Notes: generated by a model from the sequence alone, not told the origin. DNA of 64,000 nt from JAKPAM01 sp047601745 (GCA_047601745.1 JASGIS010000001.1:4278001-4342000); one strand, 5' to 3'; positions 17,842 through 26,318 are shown, counted from the first letter of the stretch. A program made the numbers and translations.

Positions 17842-17870
17842 GTCTCGACCAAGAGGCTGTCTCGACCAAA
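17842..17870 (+). promoter_or_regulatory. Direct repeats, candidate Lrp-type operator
   Basis: Two copies of GTCTCGACCAA, 17 bases apart, lie just upstream of the saccharopine-dehydrogenase-family start. A TGGTCGA half-site in opposite orientation lies at 17589-17595, next to the lrp start. The phasing suggests binding sites for the divergent Lrp/AsnC protein. Confidence 0.35.
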
Positions 17871-17885
17871 AGGGAGTCTCCGACC

Positions 17886-19403
17886 ATGTTCGACCGCATC
17901 CTCGTCCTGGGCGCCGGCCATATCGGCCAGGCGATCGTCGGCCTGCTGCACGAGGCGGGTGACGCCGTCACCGTCGCCGACGCCGATTTCTCCCGTGCGC
18001 TGGCGATCGCCACATCGGTCGGCGCCCGGTCGCCTGCCGTGGGCGGCGGCCGGCCCGTCGTGCCGCTCGTCGTCGATGCCGACGATCCGGCGGCGGTGGC
18101 CGCCGCGCTGCGCGACGTCGATGCGGTGATCAACGCGCTGCCGTACCGCTACGCCGCATCGGTCGCGCGCATCGCGGCCGCCCGGCGCGTCCACTATTTC
18201 GACCTGACCGAGGACGTCGCGTCGACCGCCGCGATCCGCGCGCTGGACGACGAGGCCCAGACGGTGCTGATGCCGCAGTGCGGGCTGGCGCCGGGGCTGA
18301 TCGGCATCATCGGCCACGCGCTGCTCGACGCGTTCGACGAGCCGCGCGGCTTGAAGCTGCGCGTCGGTGCGCTGCCGCGCTACCCGGTCAACGCGCTGCG
18401 CTACAACCTGACGTGGAGCACCGACGGGCTGATCAACGAGTACTGCAATCCGTGCGAAGCGATCGTCGACGCGAAGCTGTCGACGACGGCCGCGCTCGAG
18501 GGCTACGAGCGGCTGCTGATCGACGGCGTCGAGTACGAGGCGTTCAATACGTCCGGCGGGCTGGGCTCGCTCGCGCACACCTTGTCGGCTCCGCACGGCG
18601 GACGGCCGCCGCTGCGCCAGCTCGACTACAAGTCGCTGCGCTATCCGGGCCACCACGCGATCATGCGCACGCTGCTCAGCGACCTGGCGCTGGCCGATCG
18701 GCGCGACCTGCTCAAGCAGATCCTCGAACACGCGGTGCCGCAGACGCAGCAGGACGTCGTCGTCATGCTCGCGTGCGCCAGCGGCCTGCGCGACGGCCGG
18801 CTCGGCGAGCACGTCTGGTCGCGGCACCTGTACGGCGGGATCGTCGCCGGCATGCCGATGACGGCGATCCAGTTGACGACGGCTGTCGGCGTCTGCGCGG
18901 CGCTGCAGTGCGTGCGCGAAGGCGCCGCGCCGTCGCGCGGATTCGTCGCGCAGGAACGGATCGACGCGACACGGCTGCTGGGCAATCGCTTCGGCCGGTT
19001 GCTCGAGCTGCACGGCGCTTCGATCGGCCAGGCGAGGCCTGGGGCGGCGACGGTGGGGTGGTTGGCGGCGGGGCGAGGGGTGACGGGGCAAGCAGTGGTG
19101 GGGCAGGTAGCGACAGGACAGGTAGTGACGGGACAGGTGACGACGGGGCAGGTAGCGACGGGGCAGGTAGCGACGGGGCAGGTAGCGACGGGGCAGGTAG
19201 CGACGGGGCCGGGGGCGATGGAGCTGGGGGCGATGGGGCCGGGGGTGACGGGACAGCGAGCGTCCGCTCGGATCACGTCCACCGGGATCGCATCGATCGG
19301 GCCGGCCTATGCGGACCAGGCCGACGAGGCCGGGCCGCACGGCTCGACCGGCAGCGGGGATGGCGGCGGCGCGAGCGGGGCGCGGATCGACGCGATGGTA
19401 TAA
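17886..19403 (+). CDS. Saccharopine dehydrogenase family protein (candidate lysine 6-dehydrogenase)
   Basis: The N-terminal Rossmann fold has LVLGAGHIGQAIVGLL, and the body carries HYFDLTEDV, QCGLAPGL, YNLTWSTDGLINEY and SLRYPGHHAIM, typical of saccharopine dehydrogenase/lysine 6-dehydrogenase relatives. With the adjacent ALDH7 and the Lrp regulator, it probably oxidises lysine or saccharopine to allysine/piperideine-6-carboxylate. The conserved part ends near residue 380 (RFGRLLELHG). The last 120 residues are low complexity, with about eight VATGQ-like pentapeptides encoded by a 15-bp DNA repeat. Removing them would restore a normal family length near 385. GGGAG precedes the start. Confidence 0.82.
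   Translation: MFDRILVLGAGHIGQAIVGLLHEAGDAVTVADADFSRALAIATSVGARSPAVGGGRPVVPLVVDADDPAAVAAALRDVDAVINALPYRYAASVARIAAARRVHYFDLTEDVASTAAIRALDDEAQTVLMPQCGLAPGLIGIIGHALLDAFDEPRGLKLRVGALPRYPVNALRYNLTWSTDGLINEYCNPCEAIVDAKLSTTAALEGYERLLIDGVEYEAFNTSGGLGSLAHTLSAPHGGRPPLRQLDYKSLRYPGHHAIMRTLLSDLALADRRDLLKQILEHAVPQTQQDVVVMLACASGLRDGRLGEHVWSRHLYGGIVAGMPMTAIQLTTAVGVCAALQCVREGAAPSRGFVAQERIDATRLLGNRFGRLLELHGASIGQARPGAATVGWLAAGRGVTGQAVVGQVATGQVVTGQVTTGQVATGQVATGQVATGQVATGPGAMELGAMGPGVTGQRASARITSTGIASIGPAYADQADEAGPHGSTGSGDGGGASGARIDAMV
19081..19209. repeat. 15-bp tandem repeat (about eight units) in a C-terminal coding region
   Basis: The unit GGGGCAGGTAGCGAC and variants are repeated. The last four copies (19146-19205) are near-perfect and the earlier ones diverged. 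The period keeps frame and adds VATGQ units to the saccharopine-dehydrogenase-family protein. All forward frames and several reverse frames are open here. Confidence 0.9.
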
Positions 19404-19441
19404 GGAGCGATCGACGATCGACCGGTGAGGAGCGCGACATC

Positions 19442-20944
19442 ATGAACGTCAACGACCTGTCGACGCTGCTCGCGTCGATCGATGTGCCGATGCCGCCGGC
19501 CGTGGACGGCGCGCTGATCGTGCGCTCGCCGATCGACGGCAGCGAACTCGGACGGATCGATCCCACCGACTCCGATGCGGCGCGGCAGGCGATCGACGCC
19601 GCCGTCGCTGCGCAGGCCGGCTGGCAGGCCTTGCCCGCGCCGCGCCGCGGCGAACTGGTACGCCGCTTCGGCGAGCGGCTGCGCGCCGCCAAGCCCGTGC
19701 TGGGGCGGCTCGTCACGCTCGAGACCGGCAAGCTGCTCCAGGAAGGGCTCGGCGAAGTGCAGGAAATGATCGACGTCTGCGACTTCGCGGTCGGCCTGTC
19801 GCGGCAGTTGCACGGGTTGGTCATCGCGTCCGAGCGCCCGTCGCACAAGATGCTCGAGAGCTGGCATCCGTTCGGCACCTGCGCGATCATCTCGGCCTTC
19901 AATTTCCCGGTCGCGGTCTGGTCGTGGAATGCCGCGCTGGCGCTGGTGTGCGGCAACACGATCGTCTGGAAGCCGTCGGAAAAGACGCCGCTGACCGCAT
20001 GGACCGTACAGCAACTGCTGCGCCAGGTGCTGGCCGAGACCGAGCCCGGCCAGCAGGACATCGCCCGACTGCTGATCGGCGGCTGCGAACTGGGGCGGCA
20101 ACTGGTCGAGCATCCGGGCGTACGGCTGGTGTCGGCCACCGGCTCGACGGCGATGGGACGCGCGGTCGGACAGGCCTGCGCGCAGCACTTCAAGCGCGGC
20201 ATCCTCGAACTGGGCGGCAACAACGCGGCGATCGTCACGCCCAGCGCCGACCTGGCGCTCGCGCTGCGCGCGGTCACGTTCGCCGCGGTCGGTACCGCGG
20301 GCCAGCGCTGCACGACGCTGCGCCGCCTGTTCGTGCACCGCTCGCGCTATGCCGATTTCGTCGCGCGGCTGAAGAAGGTCTACCGCGATCTTCCTGTCGG
20401 CGATCCGCTGGCGCCCGGCACGCTGGTCGGTCCGTTGATCGATCAGGCCGCCTACGAGCGCATGCAGGCCGTGCTCGCGACGCTGCCGGCCGGCGCCGTC
20501 ACCGGCGGTCATCGCGAACTGGCCGGACGGTTCGCGAACGCCTGGTACGCGCGGCCTGCGCTGGTCGAGATGCGCGCGCAGCAGGGACCGATGCTCGAAG
20601 AAACCTTCGCGCCGATCCTGTACGTGATGGCTTATGACGACCTGGACGAAGCGCTGCGGTTGAACAACGCCAGCGCGCACGGCCTGTCGTCGTGCATCTT
20701 CACGACCGACCTGCGCGAGTCCGAACGCTTTCTCGCCGGATCGGACTGCGGCATCGCCAACGTCAACATCGGCACCAGCGGCGCCGAGATCGGCGGCGCG
20801 TTCGGCGGCGAGAAGGACACTGGCGGCGGCCGCGAATCCGGCTCGGACGCGTGGAAAGCGTACATGCGGCGCGCGACCAACACGATCAACTACGGGACCG
20901 AACTGCCGCTCGCACAGGGGATCCGTTTCGAGATCGGCGACTGA
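19442..20944 (+). CDS. amaB: ALDH7-type aldehyde dehydrogenase (aminoadipate semialdehyde/P6C dehydrogenase)
   Basis: The 500-residue NAD-dependent aldehyde dehydrogenase has FNFPVAVWSWN, the cofactor motif TGSTAMGRAVG, catalytic Glu in LELGGNNAA and catalytic Cys in GTAGQRCTTLRR. The ELGGNN form and GQRCTT mark the ALDH7 (antiquitin) branch, which oxidises aminoadipate semialdehyde from lysine to 2-aminoadipate. The start at 19442 has GAGGAG upstream. It lies 38 bases after the saccharopine-dehydrogenase-family gene, giving a two-step lysine catabolic operon. Confidence 0.92.
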   Translation: MNVNDLSTLLASIDVPMPPAVDGALIVRSPIDGSELGRIDPTDSDAARQAIDAAVAAQAGWQALPAPRRGELVRRFGERLRAAKPVLGRLVTLETGKLLQEGLGEVQEMIDVCDFAVGLSRQLHGLVIASERPSHKMLESWHPFGTCAIISAFNFPVAVWSWNAALALVCGNTIVWKPSEKTPLTAWTVQQLLRQVLAETEPGQQDIARLLIGGCELGRQLVEHPGVRLVSATGSTAMGRAVGQACAQHFKRGILELGGNNAAIVTPSADLALALRAVTFAAVGTAGQRCTTLRRLFVHRSRYADFVARLKKVYRDLPVGDPLAPGTLVGPLIDQAAYERMQAVLATLPAGAVTGGHRELAGRFANAWYARPALVEMRAQQGPMLEETFAPILYVMAYDDLDEALRLNNASAHGLSSCIFTTDLRESERFLAGSDCGIANVNIGTSGAEIGGAFGGEKDTGGGRESGSDAWKAYMRRATNTINYGTELPLAQGIRFEIGD

Positions 20945-21092
20945 CCACGGGCCAAAGCGCAAGCCTCGTCGTTCAGGGCGAGGTCAAGCGAGGCAATCGC
21001 GTTCCGGCGCCGAAGGCACCGCTGCATCACCGGCGGCCGCGACGAAGGGAAGGGCGCTCGACGCGAAAGGTGACCAGGGGGCCGTCGCGCCC

Positions 21093-22214
21093 CTAATCGT
21101 CGCGCGGCGATTCGACGCCCAGCACCTTGTGCAGCTTGGTGCTGGTCGTCGTGTACTGCAGCAGCACGCGCTTGTCCGGAAACACGTAGCGCGTCGCGCC
21201 GAACGCCGCCAGCGCCGCTTCATGAAAGCCCGACAGGATCAGCTTCTTCTTGCCGGGGTAAGTGTTGATGTCGCCGACGGCGAACAGCGCCGGTTCGCGG
21301 GTCTCGAACTTCTCGGTGTCGACCGGAATCTGCCGCCCTTCGATCTGCAAGCCCCAGTCGGCGATCGGTCCCAGCTTCGGCGACAGCCCGAAGAACGCCA
21401 GCACGATCTCGCCCGGCTCGATCGAATCGCTGCCGTCGACGTGGCCGAGCTTCAGCCCGGTCAGGCGGCCGGCTTCCTCGGTGAATCCCTGCGCGTGCCC
21501 GATCGCCACGCGCAGGCGACCTTCGGCCTGCAGCGCGCGCAGGCGCGCGACCGACGCGGGCGCCGCGCGGAACCTGTCGCGCCGATGGATCAGCGTCACC
21601 GAAGCCGCGATGCCGACCAGGTCGATCGCCCAGTCGAGCGCCGAGTCGCCGCCGCCGCAGACGAGGATCCGCTTGCCGCGCAGCGCCTCGCGATCGCGCA
21701 CGCGATAGAACAACTGGCTGTCGAGGAAGCGCGCGACGCCCGGCACCGTCAGTTCCTGCGGCTGGAACGCGCCCGCGCCCGCCGCGATGAACACGGTACG
21801 GGCCAGGTAGCGGCGCCCGGCCGCGTTGCCGACCAGCCAGCGCCCGTCGGGCTGGCGCGCCAGCGTCTCGACCTGCGAGCCCAGATCGAAGAACGGATCG
21901 AACGGCTTGCACTGTGCGAGCAGGTTCTCGGTCAGCTCGCGCCCCGTGCAGACGGGAATGGCCGGAATGTCGTAAATCGGCTTGTCCGGATAGAGCTCGA
22001 TGCACTGGCCTCCGGGCCCGGCCAGCGAATCGAGCACGCAGCAGCGGATTTCCTGCAGCCCCAGCTCGAAGACCTGGAACAGCCCGACCGGGCCGGCGCC
22101 GATGATCAGCGCGTCGGTCTCGCGAGGGGAGTCCGCGGCAGCGGCCGCCGGGGCCGTCCCGGCGGCGGGCGCGTCTATCGGCGCTTGCGTATCCGCTTTG
22201 ATGTCGGTGTCCAT
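21093..22214 (-). CDS. TrxR-like ferredoxin/flavodoxin-NADP+ reductase
   Basis: The 373-residue flavoprotein has an FAD motif (ALIIGAGPVGLFQ, about residue 36), GQCIELYPDKPIYDIPA, a second dinucleotide motif (LVCGGGDSALDWA) and a C-terminal FAD motif (FAVGDINTYPGKKKLI). The redox CxxC of thioredoxin reductases is absent where expected (GGDSALD). This identifies the thioredoxin-reductase-like ferredoxin-NADP reductase group. An Ala/Pro-rich 30-residue N-terminal extension precedes the fold. It would supply reduced ferredoxin/flavodoxin in the cytoplasm. It is convergent with amaB and divergent from the OYE gene. Confidence 0.9.
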   Translation of the reverse strand: MDTDIKADTQAPIDAPAAGTAPAAAAADSPRETDALIIGAGPVGLFQVFELGLQEIRCCVLDSLAGPGGQCIELYPDKPIYDIPAIPVCTGRELTENLLAQCKPFDPFFDLGSQVETLARQPDGRWLVGNAAGRRYLARTVFIAAGAGAFQPQELTVPGVARFLDSQLFYRVRDREALRGKRILVCGGGDSALDWAIDLVGIAASVTLIHRRDRFRAAPASVARLRALQAEGRLRVAIGHAQGFTEEAGRLTGLKLGHVDGSDSIEPGEIVLAFFGLSPKLGPIADWGLQIEGRQIPVDTEKFETREPALFAVGDINTYPGKKKLILSGFHEAALAAFGATRYVFPDKRVLLQYTTTSTKLHKVLGVESPRDD

Positions 22215-22306
22215 CCGCCAATGCTAGCGCAGCGGCAGCGGCCCTGATCTGGCCGTGGATAAGCTGCCGCTCGATGCCGGCCTCGTGGACTCGGCGGCCT
22301 GCCGCC

Positions 22307-22334
22307 GGATGGCGGATGGCGGATGGCGGATGGC
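22307..22334. repeat. 7-bp tandem repeat, four copies
   Basis: Four perfect copies of CGGATGG lie in the divergent intergenic region, about 90 bases before the alkene reductase start. A 7-bp period upstream of a start can alter promoter spacing if copy number changes. Confidence 0.85.
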
Positions 22335-22423
22335 GAGGGGCGGCCGCGCTGCATCGGATTGGCGATGCTGATAGCCTTGCAGTCCTTCCCAGGTCCTTCG
22401 ATGCCTTCCGGCGTCCCGTCAGC

Positions 22424-23527
22424 ATGAGTCCCACGCTTTTCTCTCCGATCCAGGTCGGCGCGATCGAATGCGCGAACCGCGTCTTCATGGCGCCATTGAC
22501 CCGCTGCCGCGCGCAGGCCGGCACCGACGCGCCGCACCCGCTGAACGCGATGTACTACCGGCAACGCTCGGGCGCGGGACTGATCATCAGCGAAGCGACG
22601 CAGGTCAGTCCGTACGGCAAGGGCTACGTCGGCACGCCGGGCATCTACAGCGCCGAGCAGCAGGCGGGTTGGCACCTGGTCACCGACGCCGTGCATCGCG
22701 TCAACGGCCGCATCGTCGCGCAGTTGTGGCACGTCGGCGCCGTCTCGCATCCGGACGTGCAGCCCGGCGGCCTGCTGCCGGTCTCGCCATCGGGCGTCAA
22801 CCTGGGCGGCACCGTGCACACGGCCCGCGGCAAGCAGGAACGCGTCGCACCGCGCGCGCTCGAAACGCTCGAGGTGCCGGGCATCGTCGCCTCGTTCCGC
22901 CATGCGGCGCTGATCGCCCAGCGGGCCGGATTCGACGGCGTCGAGATCCACAGTGCCAATGGCTACCTGCTCGAACAGTTCCTGCGCGACTCGACCAACC
23001 ATCGGACCGACCAGTATGGTGGCTCGGTGCAGAATCGGCTCCGCTTCGTCCTCGAGATCGTCGACGCCGTCATCGAGGTCTGGGGCAAGGGGCGCGTCGG
23101 GATCCGCCTGTCGCCGGTCAGCGGCGCCAACAACTGCCCGCAGGATTCGACCCCGCAGCAGACCTACGGCGCGCTCGTCGATGCGCTGAACGCGCGCGGC
23201 GTCGCGTTCCTGCATTTCGTCGAAGGCCATACCGGTGGCGAGCGCGCGCTGGCGGGCTTCGACTTCGAACAGGCGCGCCGCCGTTTCTCGGGCGCATACA
23301 TCGCCAACAACCGCTACACGCGCGACATGGCGATCGAGGCCGTCGACTCGGGCCGGGTCGATGCCGTCGCGTTCGGCGTGCCGTACATCGCCAATCCCGA
23401 CCTGGCGCGCCGTTTCCGCCTGAACACGCCGTTGAACCCACCGAACACGCGTACGTTCTACGGTCCCGATGCCGTCGGCTATACCGACTACCCGTTCCTC
23501 GACGAAGCCTCGCTGCCGCAGGCTTGA
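22424..23527 (+). CDS. Old Yellow Enzyme family alkene reductase
   Basis: This 367-residue FMN-binding TIM-barrel enzyme reduces activated C=C bonds with NAD(P)H. It has MAPLTRCRA, the substrate-binding pair in GVEIHSANGYLL, the active-site region QLWHVGAVSH and the DQYGGSVQNRLRF signature of the NemA/OYE class. The start at 22424 (MSPTLFSP) is the family N-terminus; the frame is open upstream into repeat DNA. Such enzymes detoxify electrophiles such as N-ethylmaleimide or nitrate esters, and the physiological substrate is unknown. Confidence 0.94.
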   Translation: MSPTLFSPIQVGAIECANRVFMAPLTRCRAQAGTDAPHPLNAMYYRQRSGAGLIISEATQVSPYGKGYVGTPGIYSAEQQAGWHLVTDAVHRVNGRIVAQLWHVGAVSHPDVQPGGLLPVSPSGVNLGGTVHTARGKQERVAPRALETLEVPGIVASFRHAALIAQRAGFDGVEIHSANGYLLEQFLRDSTNHRTDQYGGSVQNRLRFVLEIVDAVIEVWGKGRVGIRLSPVSGANNCPQDSTPQQTYGALVDALNARGVAFLHFVEGHTGGERALAGFDFEQARRRFSGAYIANNRYTRDMAIEAVDSGRVDAVAFGVPYIANPDLARRFRLNTPLNPPNTRTFYGPDAVGYTDYPFLDEASLPQA

Positions 23528-23609
23528 GATTCACGAGCCCGGAGCGTTGCGTGCTCATTGACGTCGGTTTTGCAGAACTCGAAAAGTAGGCTATGATCTT
23601 GGGCTCGAT

Positions 23610-23685
23610 TCCCCGATAGCTCAGTCGGTAGAGCGCCGGACTGTTAATCCGTAGGTCCCTGGTTCGAGCCCAGGTCGGGGAGCCA
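23610..23685 (+). tRNA. tRNA-Asn (GTT)
   Basis: The 76-base cloverleaf has a 7-bp acceptor stem (TCCCCGA/TCGGGGA), D-loop AGCTCAGTCGGTAGAGC, anticodon GTT at 23643-23645, T-arm GGTTCGAGCC and an encoded CCA at 23683-23685. It ends in a very strong terminator. Confidence 0.98.
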
Positions 23686-23694
23686 AAGAATCGA

Positions 23695-23733
23695 AAGAAA
23701 AGAGCCGGTCCACAAGACCGGCTCTTTTCTTTT
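23695..23733 (+). terminator. Intrinsic terminator after tRNA-Asn
   Basis: A perfect 16-bp stem (AAGAAAAGAGCCGGTC and its complement) has a 5-base loop and a T-rich tail. Confidence 0.95.
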
Positions 23734-23918
23734 CTGCGGCAGAGCCGACGGATTCGGCCCTCATCTGGCACCGACACGCGCGCACCGATGCCATGGGAAC
23801 CGCCAGCGGCACGATCCCGGCATTCCGGAAGCCGTCCGTTCCGAGCGCGAACCTCGTCAGTTGCCGCACTGACCGAGGTCGTACGATAGGGCTTCGCCGA
23901 CGATACGGTCGAGCTGCC

Positions 23919-24128
23919 ATGACCCCGATCAAGCCACATCGAACGATCAGCGCGCGCGGCCTCAGCGTCTGGCTGTCCTGCGTGATCGTGAGCGCCACGC
24001 TCGGTCTTTTCGGCTTTCTGATCTACAGCCTGACATTCGATCCGCCCTGGCTGATGGCGGGGCTGTTGATGTACTGGCTCGTCGTCAAGCCGCTGACCAT
24101 TCTGATTCGGTGGAGCTTGAACCTGTAG
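23919..24128 (+). CDS. Small two-TM membrane protein
   Basis: The 69-residue product has two hydrophobic segments (about 16-38 and 43-62) separated by FDPPW, with a basic N-terminus. I do not recognise a family. The start at 23919 places the first segment correctly; no strong ribosome site is seen. The frame opens earlier, but that part reads through non-conserved DNA after the tRNA terminator. It is followed by two more small inner-membrane protein genes on the same strand. Confidence 0.5.
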   Translation: MTPIKPHRTISARGLSVWLSCVIVSATLGLFGFLIYSLTFDPPWLMAGLLMYWLVVKPLTILIRWSLNL

Positions 24129-24272
24129 GCCGGTCGCCTGCGGCTCGCCATTCCGTCGCCGTCGGCTGCAACTGGCGCCATGGCATCGTCGTTTCATCGC
24201 AGAGGGGCGTCCGCCGTGGTCGTCCGCCGCCACAGTACGGCCATCGAACATCGATCAGGCAAGGAGGCCGTG

Positions 24273-24590
24273 ATGCTTTCGAATCCCACCGAATCAATCC
24301 GCAACGACGACCCGGTCGCTCGCGCCAGGCTGCGTGTCGCACGCCGGCGGGCCGGTGCCCGCATGGGCTTCCTGATCCATCTGGGCGTCTATCTGGCGGT
24401 CAATCTGGTACTGGTCGTTATCGATCTGATGACGCCGTCGCCGGTGCACTGGGCGCACTACCCGCTGATGGGCTGGGGCCTTGGCCTGGCGATCCACGGT
24501 CTGGTCGTCCATCTGCAGCCGCAGGGGCAGGCGCTGCACCGGCGACTGGTCGCCCGCGAACTGCAAAGGCTTCAGACCCGGACGCGCTGA
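24273..24590 (+). CDS. 2TM domain-containing protein
   Basis: The 105-residue product matches the 2TM-domain layout: a basic helix (ARARLRVARRRAGARMGF), a first membrane segment (LIHLGVYLAVNLVLVVIDL), a short SPVHWAHYPLMGWG loop and a second segment (LGLAIHGLVVHL). Function is unknown; such domains often occur beside histidine kinases. AAGGAGG lies five bases before the ATG. DUF2214 follows after 23 bases, in a likely operon. Confidence 0.82.
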   Translation: MLSNPTESIRNDDPVARARLRVARRRAGARMGFLIHLGVYLAVNLVLVVIDLMTPSPVHWAHYPLMGWGLGLAIHGLVVHLQPQGQALHRRLVARELQRLQTRTR

Positions 24591-24613
24591 GCCGCAAGGA
24601 TTGGGAGAGGGCG

Positions 24614-25063
24614 ATGATCCGCGATGCGCTGCTGTCGATGCTCCACTGGTGGGCGGTGCTGGGCTTGTTCTCCGCGCTGATCGGCGAACTGATGTTGGTC
24701 CGCGGCCCGCTCGCGCCGCCGGTGGTGCGCAGGCTGGCGCGGCTGGATGCCGCTTATGGCGGCCTGTTCGTGCTGGCGCTGACCGCCGGCTTGCTGCGCG
24801 CGGTCTATGGTGCCAAGGGATGGGAGTTCTATTCGGGCAACCCGATGTTCTGGACCAAGATCGCCACGCTGGCCTTCATCGGGTTGCTGTCGTTGCCGCC
24901 GACCTTCGCCTTCCTGCGCTGGAAGCGGGAAGCCCGCGCGGGTGCGACGATCGATGCTGCCCGGGTCACGGCGATACGTCGCTGGGTGCATGCCGAACTG
25001 GGCGTGCTGTTCGTCGTGCCGGCGTTCGCCGCGCTGATGGCGCGCGGCATCGGTTTGGGCTGA
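24614..25063 (+). CDS. DUF2214 membrane protein
   Basis: The 149-residue inner membrane protein has four predicted membrane segments. It shows the DUF2214 features LHWWAVLGLFSALIGELMLVRG and YGAKGWEFYSGNPMFW-like spacing with a conserved GxxFY and NPxFWxK. No biochemical role is known. It lies 23 bases after the 2TM gene. GC-rich inverted repeats after the stop (25065-25105) could end transcription, but lack a clear T-tract. Confidence 0.85.
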   Translation: MIRDALLSMLHWWAVLGLFSALIGELMLVRGPLAPPVVRRLARLDAAYGGLFVLALTAGLLRAVYGAKGWEFYSGNPMFWTKIATLAFIGLLSLPPTFAFLRWKREARAGATIDAARVTAIRRWVHAELGVLFVVPAFAALMARGIGLG

Positions 25064-25227
25064 GGCTCGCCGGGCCTCGGCGCCTGCCCTGGCGAGCGGG
25101 CGTTTTGCACGGAATGGGCGACGTTCGGACGGCTTTGTCGGCTGGCTTTGCAATCGATTACAGTCGATGCAGGCCTACTCTGCCTTGGTGATGGAAATCA
25201 CCGGCGGATCAATTCGATAATGAGATC

Positions 25228-25241
25228 GGCACGAAGTGTGC
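25228..25241 (+). promoter_or_regulatory. Sigma-54-type promoter before first PEP-CTERM gene
   Basis: CGGCACGAAGTGTGCC keeps GG-N10-GC spacing (GG 25228-25229, GC 25240-25241), with GGCACG matching the -24 consensus and TGC at -12. It is also a TCGGCAC/GTGCCGA inverted repeat (25226-25244). It implies transcription start near 25253 and an 80-base leader. Confidence 0.6.
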
Positions 25242-25331
25242 CGAGGGAGCCCTCGCATCCCAAGTAATTTCCGTATCGAGACTGCCTTATCGGGTGCTGC
25301 GAGCCACCACAACTAAAACAAGGTGATGCTG

Positions 25332-25889
25332 ATGTCCACATGGAAGTCATTGGCGGCAGGATTGGTGGCCTCGCTTTTTTCCGGCTCCGTTTTCGCCGGT
25401 CTGGTTGGAACGACGTTCGACGTCGCGTACTACCTTCCGGACTCCAGCTCGATCTACGCGGACGCCAGCTTTTCTCCACCGACCTTCACCGTCGGGCCCG
25501 GCGTCGAAACCATCGGTGATGTGGAAGGCGTGACCTTCCTGCACCTGGATCTGACGGATACCGGGATCACCGTCGATTTCGAGACCAGACTTTCGAATCC
25601 GACCTGGCTGAACGCGCCGTTCAACGGGATCATCCTGACCGCGACGGGCCCACTCGGCGTGACTGATCCGATGGTGGACATCAGCACGTTGAGTGGATTC
25701 GATGGCAGCAGGGTAAGCATCGACGGCAATCGGATCCTTCTGAACTGGAGCGGTTTGAGTTACGTGAACGGAAATACCTTCACGGTTTCGTTCGCCGATG
25801 TTCCCGTTTCGGTGCCGGAGCCGGGCTCGCTGGCTCTGCTCGGCCTGGGATTCGCATTGGTCACTTGGCGCAGGCGGGCGCATAGCTGA
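25332..25889 (+). CDS. PEP-CTERM sorted exported protein
   Basis: The 185-residue product has an N-terminal signal peptide (WKSLAAGLVASLFSGSVFA, cleavage after FA). The beta-rich secreted body has few charged residues. The C-terminal exosortase signal is VPEPG followed by a hydrophobic helix and RRRAHS. Exosortase would process it for export to the surface or matrix. The start at 25332 has AAGGTG seven bases upstream; in-frame GTG 25323 and ATG 25326 are alternatives. The ligand or role is unknown. No exosortase gene is in this window. Confidence 0.88.
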   Translation: MSTWKSLAAGLVASLFSGSVFAGLVGTTFDVAYYLPDSSSIYADASFSPPTFTVGPGVETIGDVEGVTFLHLDLTDTGITVDFETRLSNPTWLNAPFNGIILTATGPLGVTDPMVDISTLSGFDGSRVSIDGNRILLNWSGLSYVNGNTFTVSFADVPVSVPEPGSLALLGLGFALVTWRRRAHS

Positions 25890-26264
25890 TCAGCGTCAAT
25901 GCAACTGTCGTGAGCTTTACCGACAAGCTTGCCGGTTTCTTGCCGTCCGTAATCTGCAATCAGTCGATCAGTGTCGAATGAGCCTTGGCATTGCTGTCGA
26001 GGCATTCGATCGTATTGACGGCGGTCCGGAAGCTTCCCTGGAGGAAGCTTTCCTGGGTCCTGGCCGAAATATCGGATTGGCAAGTCATCGATGAAGGGTG
26101 ACCAGATAAGTAGTATGACGGAAGGTCAGGAAATAAGGACAAAGTCAATCTGAACATAAGTAAGATTATTCGTGAGAGACGCTAGGATGTGAAGGGAAAG
26201 GGCTTCTTTACAGTTGATCGATAAGTAAAAATATAATCACATAAGTATCAATAACTTATATATC
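25890..26264. promoter_or_regulatory. AT-rich regulatory gap with four ATAAGTA sites
   Basis: This is the upstream part of a 442-base gene-free stretch, far more AT-rich than the rest of the window. ATAAGTA occurs at 26106, 26156, 26221 and 26241. The last copy forms ATAAGT-N7-ACTTAT with 26254-26259. An AAGCTTCC/GGAAGCTT inverted repeat lies near 26030-26050. Their position upstream of a sigma-54-type promoter suggests activator sites. No credible gene is seen. Confidence 0.5.
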
Positions 26265-26280
26265 TGGCCGAACTCTTGCT
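26265..26280 (+). promoter_or_regulatory. Sigma-54-type promoter before VWA PEP-CTERM gene
   Basis: TGGCCGAACTCTTGCT has TGGC at -24 and TTGCT at -12, with exact GG-N10-GC spacing (26266-26267 and 26278-26279). The predicted start is at about 26291, which is the first base of the leader hairpin. Confidence 0.65.
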
Positions 26281-26290
26281 TGTGAGACAG

Positions 26291-26318
26291 AAGATACTGA
26301 CCTCTCAGTATCTTTTTT
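26291..26318 (+). promoter_or_regulatory. Terminator-like leader hairpin (attenuator or 5' stabiliser)
   Basis: A perfect 10-bp stem AAGATACTGA/TCAGTATCTT with loop CCTC ends in six T residues, 13 bases before the ATG at 26332 and just before the GGGAGACAAGG ribosome site. It has the form of an intrinsic terminator, but sits where it would be the 5' end of the gene's own mRNA. Confidence 0.75.

Noticed and set aside
19060..19260. CRISPR-like array suggested by evenly spaced repeats
   Set aside because: The period is only 15 bp with no spacers; it is a coding minisatellite.
23620..24000. Minus-strand protein-like string SPTWARTRDLRINS across the tRNA-Asn gene
   Set aside because: It is the reverse-strand translation of the tRNA and its terminator, a well-known annotation artefact.
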